From contig DAHUXR010000043.1 in the NCBI GenBank assembly GCA_027307045.1, positions 1 to 37,090 of the forward strand: 37,090 bases of DNA. Direction: 5' to 3'. The position numbers were made by a program, and so were the translations under genes. This DNA is from Acidobacteriaceae bacterium (GTDB taxonomy: Bacteria > Acidobacteriota > Terriglobia > Terriglobales > Acidobacteriaceae). The notes under the pieces are model-generated. The model saw only the letters and a list, made by a program, of their open reading frames with translations, was not told the origin of the DNA and searched no databases. Shown one piece after another: positions 6,186-15,281 of the stretch (positions are counted from its first letter, which is position 1; every line of letters starts with the position of its first letter).

Positions 6186-7109
6186 ATGGCAGACCTGAAA
6201 TCTTTCAACGCAACTCCAGTCAATAGCAGTTCAACCAGGCGGGCACGGATGATTGGCGGCGCAGCAACCGCAGCGGCAACCGCGGTGCTGGCGCTGATGG
6301 TGGTGCTCGACTTTAACGGCTGTTCCAAAGCCAGCAACAAGAGCGCGCAAATGAGCCCCGCAAACCAGAACGTTTCTGGTCCGAGCACGGCAAGCCCAGT
6401 GGCGTCGACAAGCCAGCCGATAGACCAGCTGGAGAAGAAAGTGGAAGCGGTGATCGCGAAGAAAAAGGCGGTCAAGCGCGCCTCAACCGCAACCTACAAG
6501 AACAGCACCTACGGGATTTCATTCCGCTATCCCAAGACCTACACCATGCTGACGCCGGACGCAGACACCAAAGACTCGGCGTGGCCTGATCCAGTGGCAA
6601 TGAATTTCGCCGAGCCGGGCGGCGAGACGCTGAACACGCTGGTGCTGCCGGGAACGCGCGCTTCCTCTTACTTTAAGACGAGCGTGAACAAGGGCCTGAC
6701 GGCGGAGCAGTGCAGCAAGTTTGCCTCTGGGCCGGAACCGACAGAAGCCGCAGTCAATCCGCCAGTGGATGGCACGGAAGCTTCCATCAATCCGCCGGTT
6801 GACGCCGATGATGACTCGATTGTGCCGGTGAAAACGAACGTGCTGGGTGTGGAGTTTGCCAAGACGGAAAGCTTTACCGACCAGAGCGAGGCACGTTACT
6901 ACCATCACTTTGAAAACGGCGCATGCTATGAATTTGCGCTGGGTGTGGAGGACGCTCCGGGAACAACCAAGCCGATAGACCATCTGCAGGTCTTTGACAA
7001 ACTGGAACGGATCATGACAACGGTGAAGATCAAGACTGAACCAACTCCAGTGGTGGCCACCAGCGAGCCGGCGACGCCGACAGCGCCAGCCAGCAATCCT
7101 CAGCAGTAA
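6186..7109 (+). CDS. Membrane-anchored protein with a PsbP/Mog1-like periplasmic domain
   Basis: A 307-residue protein. Residues about 23-45 form an N-terminal membrane segment (MIGGAATAAATAVLALMVVL), ending in DFNGCSK, preceded by an RRAR basic stretch, so the bulk should face the periplasm. A low-complexity Ser/Ala/Pro linker follows. From about residue 105 the protein reads YKNSTYGISFRYPKTYTML, the typical opening of PsbP-like domains ('y.n...gisf.yP..w'). TEAAVNPPVDGTEASINPPV shows a short internal duplication (TEA[AS][VI]NPPVD). The tail is Pro/Thr/Ala-rich. The start at ATG 6186 is set by GGAGGTG nine bases before it, although the frame is open to a GTG at 6153. It is followed by a strong terminator, so it is monocistronic. 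Function unknown. Confidence 0.85.
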   Translation: MADLKSFNATPVNSSSTRRARMIGGAATAAATAVLALMVVLDFNGCSKASNKSAQMSPANQNVSGPSTASPVASTSQPIDQLEKKVEAVIAKKKAVKRASTATYKNSTYGISFRYPKTYTMLTPDADTKDSAWPDPVAMNFAEPGGETLNTLVLPGTRASSYFKTSVNKGLTAEQCSKFASGPEPTEAAVNPPVDGTEASINPPVDADDDSIVPVKTNVLGVEFAKTESFTDQSEARYYHHFENGACYEFALGVEDAPGTTKPIDHLQVFDKLERIMTTVKIKTEPTPVVATSEPATPTAPASNPQQ

Positions 7110-7146
7110 GAGGGAGTGAAATGGCAAAAAATAGCGGTGACACGCA

Positions 7147-7181
7147 GGCCAGGTTCTTGGCAAAGAGCCTGGCCATTTTTT
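7147..7181 (+). terminator. Rho-independent terminator
   Basis: GGCCAGGTTCTT (7147-7158) pairs with AAGAGCCTGGCC (7163-7174), 12 pairs including one G-U, and is followed by ATTTTTTG. It lies 38 bases after the anchored PsbP-like gene. Confidence 0.92.
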
Positions 7182-7241
7182 GTTCGGCAATAGAAAAGGC
7201 TAGAGATGAAGACCAGCGGAAGCGCAGTCAAGCAAAAATGC

Positions 7242-7604
7242 TTAAGCGATCTTGCGGCGCACAACCGTCCGGCGCTTGGTTTTAGGGTGAGATTTCTCCG
7301 AGACAACTGTATCGACTACCGCACCGGGGACAAGGCGTTTGATTCGACGCTTGGTTGAAGTAGAGGACCCACCAAGGGTTTCCGGGTTATCACCGAACAA
7401 GGCAGTCATGTAAGTGGCGCGGCATTCGTTGGAACAGAAATGAACAGCTAATGATTCCACAGCGCGAGGGCGGTCCCAGGAACTGGCAATCGAGATTTCC
7501 CTGCGCGCGGAAGTCACGCCAATATTTTCGGCGGCAAAACCGAGAATCCAAGTTTCGCCTTCGCCTTTCAAACGTCCGCAACTCTCACACTGAAAGCGAA
7601 TCAT
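7242..7604 (-). CDS. Small zinc-ribbon protein with basic tail
   Basis: A 120-residue protein with two zinc-binding pairs: CESCGR at residues 6-9 and CSNEC at about 57-61, in the context FCSNECRATYM. This resembles zinc ribbons in which the second knuckle is 'FCs..C...y'. The C-terminal third is very basic (STKRRIKRL, KTKRRTVVRRKIA), suggesting nucleic-acid binding. The start at 7604 (MIRFQCESCGR) is preceded by GAGAGGTG, while the upstream extension carries no sign of coding. It is transcribed toward the preceding gene and faces its terminator. Function unknown. Confidence 0.78.
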   Translation of the reverse strand: MIRFQCESCGRLKGEGETWILGFAAENIGVTSARREISIASSWDRPRAVESLAVHFCSNECRATYMTALFGDNPETLGGSSTSTKRRIKRLVPGAVVDTVVSEKSHPKTKRRTVVRRKIA

Positions 7605-8086
7605 AGCGCACCTCTCAATCTTTAGATGGAGAGGGAGAACCGTGGTTTGCTCAAGAAAGCAGCAGCGCTGGAAAACTTTCATGTTTCATGCGGAAGGGGA
7701 AAGATGAGCTGCGAATGACGCGAGTGGACATGAACCAAGAAAAACATTTCGCCGCAAATTTGCGCGGATGGCCGCTGATGGCGGAAAGCTGATGGATGCT
7801 TTCATTTTCTCGGGAGTAATGAATCTATTCTCGTCATGCGCCACTCCGTTCCGGAGCAGCTTACGTTTTTAGATCGGTCTAACCGATTTGGTGAAACGGC
7901 CGGGCTGCTACTGCCACTATTCCTACAGTGACCTTCCGGGACAAGCCCCGCTCTTTTGTGCTGCTCTGCAAATTTATTGCACCCTGCATAACGTCTGTCG
8001 TGTCTAAACCGTCAGATAACTGAGCCCGAATTAAAACCGTTCTCTACCTCTTTTACGTACTTTGACCAGGATGAGGGAGTTTTTAG
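7605..8086. other. Divergent intergenic region with candidate promoter elements
   Basis: No gene is seen in 482 bases. ATCGGT-cta-ACCGAT (7873-7887) is a short perfect palindrome that could bind a dimeric regulator. TAACG (7989-7993) and CGTCAGAT (8010-8017), 16 bases apart, resemble ECF-type -35 (AAC) and -10 (CGTC) elements and lie 70 bases before the sigma-like gene. Confidence 0.4.
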
Positions 8087-8677
8087 ATGTTCCGCCGTAG
8101 AAACAAACAGAAAACCATTGAACGGGCCACCGAATACGCCAGCTGCAAAGATTTCAAGCAGATTTTTACTGAAGATATGGTCGGGCTGCATCGTCTCGCC
8201 TTTTTGCTGACTGCGGACCACGCCAAAGCCGAGCAATGCTTTGTGGCCGGCCTGGAAGATAGCATCCACGGCAACCCTGTTTTCCGGCAATGGGCGCGCG
8301 CGTGGAGCAAACGCGCCATTATTCAGAGTGCTATCAAAGCCATTGCACCCGCTCCAAAACGCCATGGTGCTCTCCTGGATGGTGCGCTGCCGGAAACGGC
8401 GGAAGCGCAGTGGCAGAATAGGAATGACGTTGAGAGCATTGCCGCTGTTGTTGCGTCATGGGAGCCATTTGAGCGGTTTGTATTTGTTATGGCGGTACTG
8501 GAAGGCTATGGGCTGCGCGAGTGTGCGGCTCTTCTGGCTTGCCCCGTGCAGGATGTGGTAACGGCAAAATCATTCGCGCTGCAGCGCCTGGCGGGCCAAT
8601 CGGTCACGGAGGTTGTTTCTCCAGATCGCGAGTACGTTCTCCGAAACAAAAGCTTTGCCCAGGCCCAGGTGGCGTAA
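8087..8677 (+). CDS. Divergent sigma-70-like protein (ECF region 2/region 4 remnant)
   Basis: A 196-residue protein with the layout of an ECF sigma factor but weak motifs. Residues about 23-60 (FKQIFTEDMVGLHRLAFLLT, then ADHAKAEQCFV) resemble region 2.1-2.2. Residues about 128-172 (WEPFERFVFVMAVLEGYGLR, then ECAALLACPVQDVVTAKSFA) resemble region 4 ('l....r.v..l...eg.s..EiA..l......v.....ra...L'), although the helix-turn-helix 'EIA' is ECA. The classic region 2.3-2.4 DNA-contacting stretch (W..r.a...lR) is replaced by QWARAWSKRAIIQSAIKAI. It may be a true but divergent sigma factor or a regulator using the same fold. There is no adjacent anti-sigma gene. The start is ATG 8087 after GAGGGAG. 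Confidence 0.72.
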   Translation: MFRRRNKQKTIERATEYASCKDFKQIFTEDMVGLHRLAFLLTADHAKAEQCFVAGLEDSIHGNPVFRQWARAWSKRAIIQSAIKAIAPAPKRHGALLDGALPETAEAQWQNRNDVESIAAVVASWEPFERFVFVMAVLEGYGLRECAALLACPVQDVVTAKSFALQRLAGQSVTEVVSPDREYVLRNKSFAQAQVA

Positions 8678-8873
8678 GACCCTTTATTGACGTCATTTTA
8701 AGGGTTGGCGATGACGGAAATCATTCCATGTCGTGGCCGCACCAGTTAATCCTGCGTGATGGTGGTCCATCAGCCACCCACCGCGACGGCTGATGTGCTG
8801 CTGGTAACACGGCAACAAAGAACTTGAGTTTCATTGACACCCAGCTCATTCGCTTGGGATCTGCCGGCACAGT

Positions 8874-10217
8874 TCATTTTTTTGCCAGAGCGTTCTTCAC
8901 CACTTCGCCGCCCTTCATCACAAATTGCACTCGCTCGAGTTCCGTCACGTCAGCCAGCGGATCGCCTGAGACCGCAATGATGTCGGCAAATTTTCCAGGT
9001 TCCAGCACGCCAATGCGGTCCTGCCAGCCCATCGCTTCAGCAGCGTTTACGGTGGCGGCGCGCACAACATCCGCGGGCGACATCCCCAGTTCCTTCAACG
9101 CCCCAAACATGAGCGCCGTTGCCTCGCCCCGCGTTTTGCCCGGATAGTCAAACCACATGTCTGAACCGGTAGTGAATTTCACTCCAGATTTCAGAATGCG
9201 AGCTATGCGGGCCGGTGTCTGTTTCGCTTCCATTTGCTCATATGCCTTCAGCTCTTGTTGTAGTTGTGGAGAAAGAACTTGCCGTTTCTCGATCATCGCG
9301 CGAAAGCGTCCACCAAAGAGTAGCTCGGTAATATCCAGGAAAATACCCTTCTCGTGCATCGTCTTCAGTTGTTCGTCGGTTATGTCGTTCCCATGCTCGA
9401 TTGAATCTACGCCGGCATCAATGGCGGTCTGAATGCCTGTCACCGTGGTTGCGTGTACCGCGACTTTTACTTTTGCCCGGCGCGCCTCTTCCACAATCGC
9501 TTTCATTTCCTCCAGACTGATGAATCTGTTCTCATCATCCGCTACCACCTTGATCAGGTCTGCACCGTACCACAGGTTTTCTCGGACAGCTTTGCGCGCA
9601 CTGTCCGCGCTGCCTACCTGCAAGAATTCCTGATCTACAATCTGGTCTGCGACGGCGGGATTCAAGTGCAGTGCTTGTCCGCCCGGCGGAGTAAGTTTGC
9701 GGGCCGCCGCCTGGATTCGTGGCCCAGGCAGCCATCTCTGATTGACCGCCTCGCGCAATGACACATCTCCGTCAATGCCGGAATGACCAACCACACGCAC
9801 CGTTGTAAATCCTGCTTCCAGATCCTCACGCGCATTCTGTGCGCCCATCAGTACGCGCATCGTCGGGCTCATACCGGCAGCCGCGTTGAGAATGATTTCC
9901 TGGGACGAGATGCTGGTGCCGGATGTGAGCAAATGTGCGTGGCAATCGACCAATCCGGGCAAGAGCGTCGCGGTCCCCAGGTCAATGATGGCAGCATCTT
10001 TCGGAGCATGAGCTTGCACCTGCGCCAACGGCCCGGCTTCCTTGATCTTGTCTTGCTCAATCAGCACGCCGGCGCTTGGGATGTATCTTCCCGTTCGGAC
10101 ATCGAGCAGTCGCGCGGCTTTCAGCAAAATGGTCTTGGTCTGCGGGGTCGCAGCCTGCGCCGATGCAAATGCGCAGCTTAGTAGCAGCAGGATGAAAGCA
10201 GAAATCCGTTTAAGCAT
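8874..10217 (-). CDS. Secreted metal-dependent amidohydrolase (imidazolonepropionase-like)
   Basis: A 447-residue protein of the amidohydrolase superfamily. Residues 1-20 are a signal peptide ending ASAQ, so it acts outside the cytoplasm. The metal ligands are in order: HxH at H93/H95 (LVDCHAHL), a lysine likely carboxylated at K223 (DLIKVVAD), H255 (VAVHATT), H275 (SIEHGND) and D353 (TTGSDMW). The C-terminus has the usual NAAEAMGWQDRIGVLEPGKF and ADIIAV phrase. Relatives hydrolyse small amide or dipeptide bonds, including Xaa-Pro dipeptides, but the substrate is not readable. The start at 10217 (MLKRISAF) keeps the signal peptide intact; the frame is open 13 codons further up. It is a single gene with no partner. 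Confidence 0.9.
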   Translation of the reverse strand: MLKRISAFILLLLSCAFASAQAATPQTKTILLKAARLLDVRTGRYIPSAGVLIEQDKIKEAGPLAQVQAHAPKDAAIIDLGTATLLPGLVDCHAHLLTSGTSISSQEIILNAAAGMSPTMRVLMGAQNAREDLEAGFTTVRVVGHSGIDGDVSLREAVNQRWLPGPRIQAAARKLTPPGGQALHLNPAVADQIVDQEFLQVGSADSARKAVRENLWYGADLIKVVADDENRFISLEEMKAIVEEARRAKVKVAVHATTVTGIQTAIDAGVDSIEHGNDITDEQLKTMHEKGIFLDITELLFGGRFRAMIEKRQVLSPQLQQELKAYEQMEAKQTPARIARILKSGVKFTTGSDMWFDYPGKTRGEATALMFGALKELGMSPADVVRAATVNAAEAMGWQDRIGVLEPGKFADIIAVSGDPLADVTELERVQFVMKGGEVVKNALAKK

Positions 10218-10654
10218 CCGGCGTCTCCCGTCGAGAATGAATATACCATGCTGCATGACAGCTCGGCGTGAATGGGATGAAATGCTACGGAAGGGAATGC
10301 GGTATTTCGAAGGAAATCTAAATGGGGAAGGCTTTCTAACGATGTTGTTGCGGGTGCCCGTGCAATCGTCGCGTGAAAGCTAATGAGACCGGACACTGCG
10401 CGACATCCTGCCCTTAACTCTAACGTTGCACCGGCGCCCTCAACGCCGTAAACCCTGCGGCCGGTCACCCCTTTTATGAAGTCACTGGGCGGCATTGCCC
10501 GTTGGCTGGTTGACCACTTCGTTCAATGCCCTGTGGCGAGCCGTCCGACAACCGTGCCTGAACGGCCCTTTTATGAATGTGAAATCCCGGCCGCAACAAA
10601 TATCAATGTAGGCTTGTTTCCTTACCCTTGAACAGGTGACAAATCACCCGTTCT
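10218..10654. other. Gene-free region upstream of the amidohydrolase
   Basis: No credible coding frame, RNA gene or strong terminator is seen in this stretch. Two CCCTTTTATGAA words (about 10467 and 10566) are the only internal repetition noted. Confidence 0.5.
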
Positions 10655-10834
10655 TTATGCCAGAGAAAGCAGTAGGTATCCCGCGCCAGTCCACGCCGCG
10701 AACACCGCTGCTGTCAGCGCAAGCCGGAATGAAAAGCTATCAAGAATGCGATTATTTTTGCCGTCAAACATATAAGCTCCTGGTCCTTCAAGTTTCAATT
10801 TTAGGAACTCAGCCGTTGTGCTGTTGTTTCCTGC
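10655..10834 (-). CDS. Possible small membrane protein
   Basis: A 59-residue frame, MAGNNSTTAEFLKLKLEGPG..., with one C-terminal hydrophobic span at about residues 39-58 (RLALTAAVFAAWTGAGYLLL). AGGTG lies about nine bases before the ATG at 10834. The frame extends further upstream, but the extension lacks coding character. The composition, with a polar N-terminus then one span, is like small tail-anchored or inner-membrane peptides. No family recognised. Confidence 0.45.
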   Translation of the reverse strand, partial: AGNNSTTAEFLKLKLEGPGAYMFDGKNNRILDSFSFRLALTAAVFAAWTGAGYLLLSLA

Positions 10835-11101
10835 CATAAGTAATCGCACCTGCCATGCCAAACTCCGCGTGCCGCGTAAATCACTGAATTCACAGAGCCA
10901 TGGGACAACCATCCTGATTCGCTGGATTCAGCCGGTGTTCGCTTTCGGCATCGTACTGTTCGCAAGTGAACACCAGCTTCCAGTCCGCATAGTTATTGGC
11001 GATTTCACTGCTGACCTTTTGCCGTCATCACCGTCTAACCATAACGGCGCGCAGAATTGCGCCTTTATTCCTGCCTGCCCTGCACTCGGTTAGAATTGAG
11101 A

Positions 11102-12469
11102 GTGTTGAATCGTTTCCGCCAGTCCAGTTACGCGCCCGGTCCTCACACCCTTCAGTTTTTTCTGGACTTACCGCAATTCCGCAAGGACCCGCTTGGCGGT
11201 TTCTTTCGCGCGGCCCTTACCTATGGAGACGTGGTTCGCTATCGCGGCGTTTGGGTCACGCACCAGCTCAGTCATCCTGACCACATTCAGCAGGTCCTGC
11301 AAAGCAATTTTGCCAATTACCGCAAAGGCCGCGGTTACAGGATCCTTAAACTCTCGCTGGGTGAAGGCCTGCTCACCAGTGAAGGCGCTCTGTGGCAGCG
11401 CCAGCGCAAGATGACGCAGCCCTCATTTCAGGGGCAGCAGGTGGCATCGTTTGTCGGCACCATGGCGGAAAATACCTTGGCCATGTTGCGGCGATGGGAG
11501 ACCAATGCCAAAGACAATCAGACCTTTGACGTGGTGCCGGACTTCATGCGGCTCACGCTGAACATCGCCGCGCAGGTGCTTTTCACCACCAACCTTGAGG
11601 CCGATGCAGAATCCATTCGTCGCACGCTCGATATTGGCCGCGACTATTCCGTGGACCGTGCATGGTCAATCTTTCCGCCGCCGCTCAGCATTCCCACGCG
11701 GCGCAACCGTGAATATCGCGCCGCTCTGGCCAACATTCACGGGATCATTGACCGTATTATCACCGATCGTCGCCGTCAGTCGGATCGCATCTCTGACCTT
11801 CTTACCATGTTGATGGAAGCCCGCGACGAGAGCGGCGCGCCCATGTCTGACAAGCAGCTTCGCGACGAAGTCATCACACTGCTCACCGCCGGCCACGAAA
11901 CAACTACGTTGGCACTCGGCTGGACCTGTTATCTGATCGGCACGCGGCCGGACGTTGTTGAGCGCATGCAGGCCGAAGCGGCGTTCCTTAACGGTCGCAC
12001 TCCGGCCTATGAAGACCTGATGAAGCTGCGCTATTCGCGCATGGTGCTGGAAGAAAGCTTGCGCCTGTATCCGCCGGTATGGACTCTGGCGCGCACTGCG
12101 GTGAATGAAGATGACATCGGCGGCTATCGCATCAGCGCCGGATCGGAAATCCTGATCTTTCCCTACATCACGCAGCGCCATCCCAAGTGGTGGCAGGACC
12201 CGGATGTTTTTCGTCCGGAACGCTTTGCCCCTGAAAACTCCGCAGCCCGCCCACGTTATGCCTATCTCCCATTCGGCGCTGGGCCGCGCACATGCATCGG
12301 CTTGAACTTTGCCATGACGGAACTTCTTGTCGCGCTCACCTTGATCCTGCAGCGCTTCCGCATCACTCTGGCGATTGATCCATCACAGGTTCGCCCAGAG
12401 CCCTCGGTTACGCTGCAGCCCAAGCCAGGGATTCCGGTGCGTCTGGAAAAAATGTCGCCGCGCAGCTAG
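11102..12469 (+). CDS. Cytochrome P450
   Basis: A 455-residue heme monooxygenase, predicted cytosolic (no N-terminal anchor). All hallmark motifs are present: the I-helix oxygen-binding AGHETT (263-268), the K-helix ExxR as ESLR (318-321), the PERF motif (372-375), and the heme-binding loop FGAGPRTCIG with the axial cysteine at about residue 398. The length is typical. P450s of this bacterial group need a separate ferredoxin or reductase; none is encoded nearby. The substrate is unknown; fatty acids are a fair guess given the convergent acyl-CoA synthetase, but the two genes are not co-transcribed. The start is uncertain: GTG 11102 (VLNRFRQ) is chosen, with TTG 11057, 11096 and 11105 as alternatives. 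Its TAG stop overlaps that of the next gene. Confidence 0.95.
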   Translation: MLNRFRQSSYAPGPHTLQFFLDLPQFRKDPLGGFFRAALTYGDVVRYRGVWVTHQLSHPDHIQQVLQSNFANYRKGRGYRILKLSLGEGLLTSEGALWQRQRKMTQPSFQGQQVASFVGTMAENTLAMLRRWETNAKDNQTFDVVPDFMRLTLNIAAQVLFTTNLEADAESIRRTLDIGRDYSVDRAWSIFPPPLSIPTRRNREYRAALANIHGIIDRIITDRRRQSDRISDLLTMLMEARDESGAPMSDKQLRDEVITLLTAGHETTTLALGWTCYLIGTRPDVVERMQAEAAFLNGRTPAYEDLMKLRYSRMVLEESLRLYPPVWTLARTAVNEDDIGGYRISAGSEILIFPYITQRHPKWWQDPDVFRPERFAPENSAARPRYAYLPFGAGPRTCIGLNFAMTELLVALTLILQRFRITLAIDPSQVRPEPSVTLQPKPGIPVRLEKMSPRS

Positions 12470-14094
12470 ATCGCATCCGCCTTGTTCCACTGCCAATTAG
12501 CAAACCGTTTGCGCAACTCCAGCTTGGATAACTTGCCGGTCGACGTATGTGGCAGTTCGCCGAGGAAGACGAACGCATCCGGCAGTTGCCACCGCGCAAA
12601 GCGTAAAGCCAGAAACTCGCGCAGCTCGTCTGGCGTGGCAGTCGCGTCGGCACGCAGCACCACAGCAGCTACGGGACGCTCGTCCCATTTAGGATGCGGC
12701 ACAGCGATCACGCCTGCTTCACGCACTGCGGGATGCGCCACCAAAGCGTTCTCCAGGTCGACTGAGCTGATCCATTCTCCACCGGACTTGATCAGGTCTT
12801 TGGCGCGGTCAGCAATCTGCACATAACCTTCTGCGTCGATCGTGGCTATGTCACCGGTGCGCAGCCATCCGTCGGCCGTCCAGCGGTCTTCCGTGCCGGG
12901 AGCGTTGAAATAGCTGGCCGCGGCCCACGGCCCGCGCACATGCAGCTCGCCCAGCGTTGTACCGTCCCATGGAGCTTCGCCATGGTCGTGCACCACGCGC
13001 ACTTCCATGAACGGCAGCGCGCGCCCTTGCCGGACCCGCACCCGGTATCGCTCGTCTTCGCTCCATTCCAGCATGTGCGATTTCAGCGTGGAACAAACCG
13101 CAACGGGCGTTGTTTCTGTCATGCCCCAGACCTGGATCAGCGGCAGGCCGCGCGCGTCAAGCTTGCGAACCAGCGCTTCCGGTACTGCCGTTCCGCCTAC
13201 AAAGCCGCGAAATTTTGGCGCTATCGTCCAGCGCGCGGGACCTTTTTCCAATGCTGCTTTTTCCAGAGCTTCCAGAATTCCCGCCCAGACCGTGGGGACG
13301 GCTGTCGCCAGGGTGACTTGCTCTGAACTGAACAGGTCAAGGATTGACGGCGCATCAAGCTGCCGTCCCGGCATTACCAGCTTGCAGCCCAGCATAATGG
13401 CCACGTGCGGAAGTCCATGAGCGTTGGCGTGGAACATGGGCGCCAGCGCCATGGCAACGTCATGTTGTGAAACGCAGAATGCATCCGGAAGTGAAAAAGC
13501 CAGCGCATGCAGAATGAGCGCCCGGTGCGAGTAGAGCACGCCTTTGGAGTTGCCGGTTGTGCCGGAAGTAAAGCACATGGCGGCTGCATCGTTTTCTTCA
13601 GAGCGCGGAAATTCGTAGTTGCCTTTGGCCGATGAGAGCAACTCTTCGTAGCTTTCCATTGCGGGTGGCAGCTGCCTCCCTTGTGCAACAACGAAGACGC
13701 GTTCCAGCTTTACCTTGTCCTTGAATTGTTCAAACAGCGGCAGCAGAACGTCATCTACAATCAGAAAGCGGTCCTGCGCATGATTTACGATGAATGCCAA
13801 CTCCTGCGGATGCAGCCGCAGATTCAGCGTGTGCACCACGCCGCCAGCGCTGGGGACTCCAAAATAAGCTTCCAGATGAGCGCTGTGGTTCCAACAAAGC
13901 GTCGCCACGCGATCGCCCGGTTGAAGTCCCGCGCGGTGTAATGCCTCCGCCAGCGCCTTGGCCCGGCGATAAAAATCCAGGTAGCTGTAGCGGTGCAATC
14001 CGCCATCCGGAAGCCGCGAGACAATTTCAACATCAGGATAAGTCTTGGGAATGCGCTCCAGGATAGCTTGCAGCGTGAGCGGGTAATCCATCAT
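12466..14094 (-). CDS. Acyl-CoA synthetase-like AMP-dependent ligase
   Basis: A 542-residue ANL-superfamily enzyme that activates a carboxylic acid, probably a fatty acid, with ATP and joins it to CoA. The P-loop-like motif CFTSGTTGNSKGV is at about 174-186, the A5 motif QVWGMTETTP at 321-330, the A7/A8 region WLRTGDIATIDAEGY followed by DRAKDLIKSGGEWIS, and the catalytic lysine in TSTGKLSKLELRKRF near the C-terminus. The length matches medium/long-chain acyl-CoA synthetases. The start at 14094 (second of three nearby ATGs) has AAGGGA just upstream. It is convergent with the P450 gene and shares CTAG at 12466-12469 with its stop. Substrate length cannot be read from the sequence. Confidence 0.93.
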   Translation of the reverse strand: MMDYPLTLQAILERIPKTYPDVEIVSRLPDGGLHRYSYLDFYRRAKALAEALHRAGLQPGDRVATLCWNHSAHLEAYFGVPSAGGVVHTLNLRLHPQELAFIVNHAQDRFLIVDDVLLPLFEQFKDKVKLERVFVVAQGRQLPPAMESYEELLSSAKGNYEFPRSEENDAAAMCFTSGTTGNSKGVLYSHRALILHALAFSLPDAFCVSQHDVAMALAPMFHANAHGLPHVAIMLGCKLVMPGRQLDAPSILDLFSSEQVTLATAVPTVWAGILEALEKAALEKGPARWTIAPKFRGFVGGTAVPEALVRKLDARGLPLIQVWGMTETTPVAVCSTLKSHMLEWSEDERYRVRVRQGRALPFMEVRVVHDHGEAPWDGTTLGELHVRGPWAAASYFNAPGTEDRWTADGWLRTGDIATIDAEGYVQIADRAKDLIKSGGEWISSVDLENALVAHPAVREAGVIAVPHPKWDERPVAAVVLRADATATPDELREFLALRFARWQLPDAFVFLGELPHTSTGKLSKLELRKRFANWQWNKADAI

Positions 14095-14218
14095 GGATCC
14101 CTTCATTGCGAAAAGCCCTCCGGAACGTGGATGATTGACTCTGATGCCAACGAAACGCGCCTATACTAGCACGATTCTTCAGCGCGCTCTGTCACGGCTG
14201 GCTTATACTGCTCCCGCC

Positions 14219-15274
14219 ATGAAACTCACTCGCACCTCCTGCTTGTTGTCTCTTGTCGCTTTCTGCTCCATCGCCATGCTGGCGCAAAACAGCTTTACTG
14301 TTGGCACCGCCACGGCCGCTCCCGGACAAAAAGCTACTGGCACGCTGGAAATTCCCGCAGGAGTTGACGCAGCAGCGTCAATTCCCGTCGTCGTGGTTCG
14401 AGGGAGCAAGCCCGGGCCAGTACTGGCGCTGGTTTCTGGCGCGCACGGCACCGAATATGCATCGATCATTGCCCTGGAAAAAGTTATCCAGTCTCTCGAT
14501 CCCGCGCAGGTTTCCGGCACAGTCATCATTCTGCCGCTGGTCAACATCGCGTCTTTCGAGCAAAAGGTCCCGCACGTGAATCCCGTGGACGGCAAGAGCA
14601 TGAACCGCTTTTATCCCGGCAAGCAGGATGGCACACAGACCGAGCGCGTTTCTTATGTGATAACCAAACAGGTCGTCGAGCGCTGCGACTATCTTGTCGA
14701 TTACCACGGCGGCGATATCGATGAAAATCTTCGTCCTTACTCCTACTGGCCAAAATCCGGCGACGCCAAACATGACGCCATTACGCGAGACATGGTGCTC
14801 GCCTTCGGCCTGGATCACGTCATTGTCTGGAGTGATCGTCCGAAAGATCCAGCGGCGTCACGCTATCTGGATAACACCGCCAACACGCGCGGCAAGCCGG
14901 CCATTGCCGTGGAAGCAGGATACTCCGGCACTGTCCAGACTGATGATGTGGCGCTGCTGGCCAATGGCACTTTGAGCCTCATGCGTTATCTAAAAATGCT
15001 GCCCGGATCTCCCGCAATGGTGGAGCATCCTGTGTGGCTGGGAAAAGTTGATACCGTGGCCAGCGACCAGCCCGGAATTTTCTATCCATTGGTGCAGCGC
15101 GGGACTTATGTTGAGACGGGGATGAAGATTGGCTACGTGACCGATTACTTCGGCAAGACGATTTATGAAGCTCACGCGCCCACTGCCGGAGTGGTGCTTT
15201 ATATCTGCGGTGTGCCATCCATGAAGAAAGGCGATACCGTAGCCAATATCGGCGAGATCACCACAAATCCCTAA
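14219..15274 (+). CDS. Secreted succinylglutamate desuccinylase/aspartoacylase-family zinc hydrolase
   Basis: A 351-residue protein of the M14-like AstE/aspartoacylase family. Residues 1-22 are a signal peptide (KLTRTSCLLSLVAFCSIAML, then AQ). The zinc site is visible as GAHGTEY with H76 and E79, and the third ligand H162 in VDYHGGD. The catalytic glutamate is E231 in AIAVEAGYSG, and a C-terminal beta domain follows (PGIFYPLVQRGTYVETG..., AHAPTAGVVLYI). Family members remove acyl groups from amino acids or release carboxy-terminal residues; the export signal suggests an extracytoplasmic substrate. The start at 14219 (MKLTRTS) is chosen for the clean signal peptide; the frame is open to 14135. 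Confidence 0.88.
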   Translation: MKLTRTSCLLSLVAFCSIAMLAQNSFTVGTATAAPGQKATGTLEIPAGVDAAASIPVVVVRGSKPGPVLALVSGAHGTEYASIIALEKVIQSLDPAQVSGTVIILPLVNIASFEQKVPHVNPVDGKSMNRFYPGKQDGTQTERVSYVITKQVVERCDYLVDYHGGDIDENLRPYSYWPKSGDAKHDAITRDMVLAFGLDHVIVWSDRPKDPAASRYLDNTANTRGKPAIAVEAGYSGTVQTDDVALLANGTLSLMRYLKMLPGSPAMVEHPVWLGKVDTVASDQPGIFYPLVQRGTYVETGMKIGYVTDYFGKTIYEAHAPTAGVVLYICGVPSMKKGDTVANIGEITTNP

Positions 15275-15281
15275 GACATAC

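Noticed and set aside
6519..7190. Long minus-strand frame of 223 residues
   Set aside because: It is antisense to the anchored PsbP-like gene and passes through its terminator.
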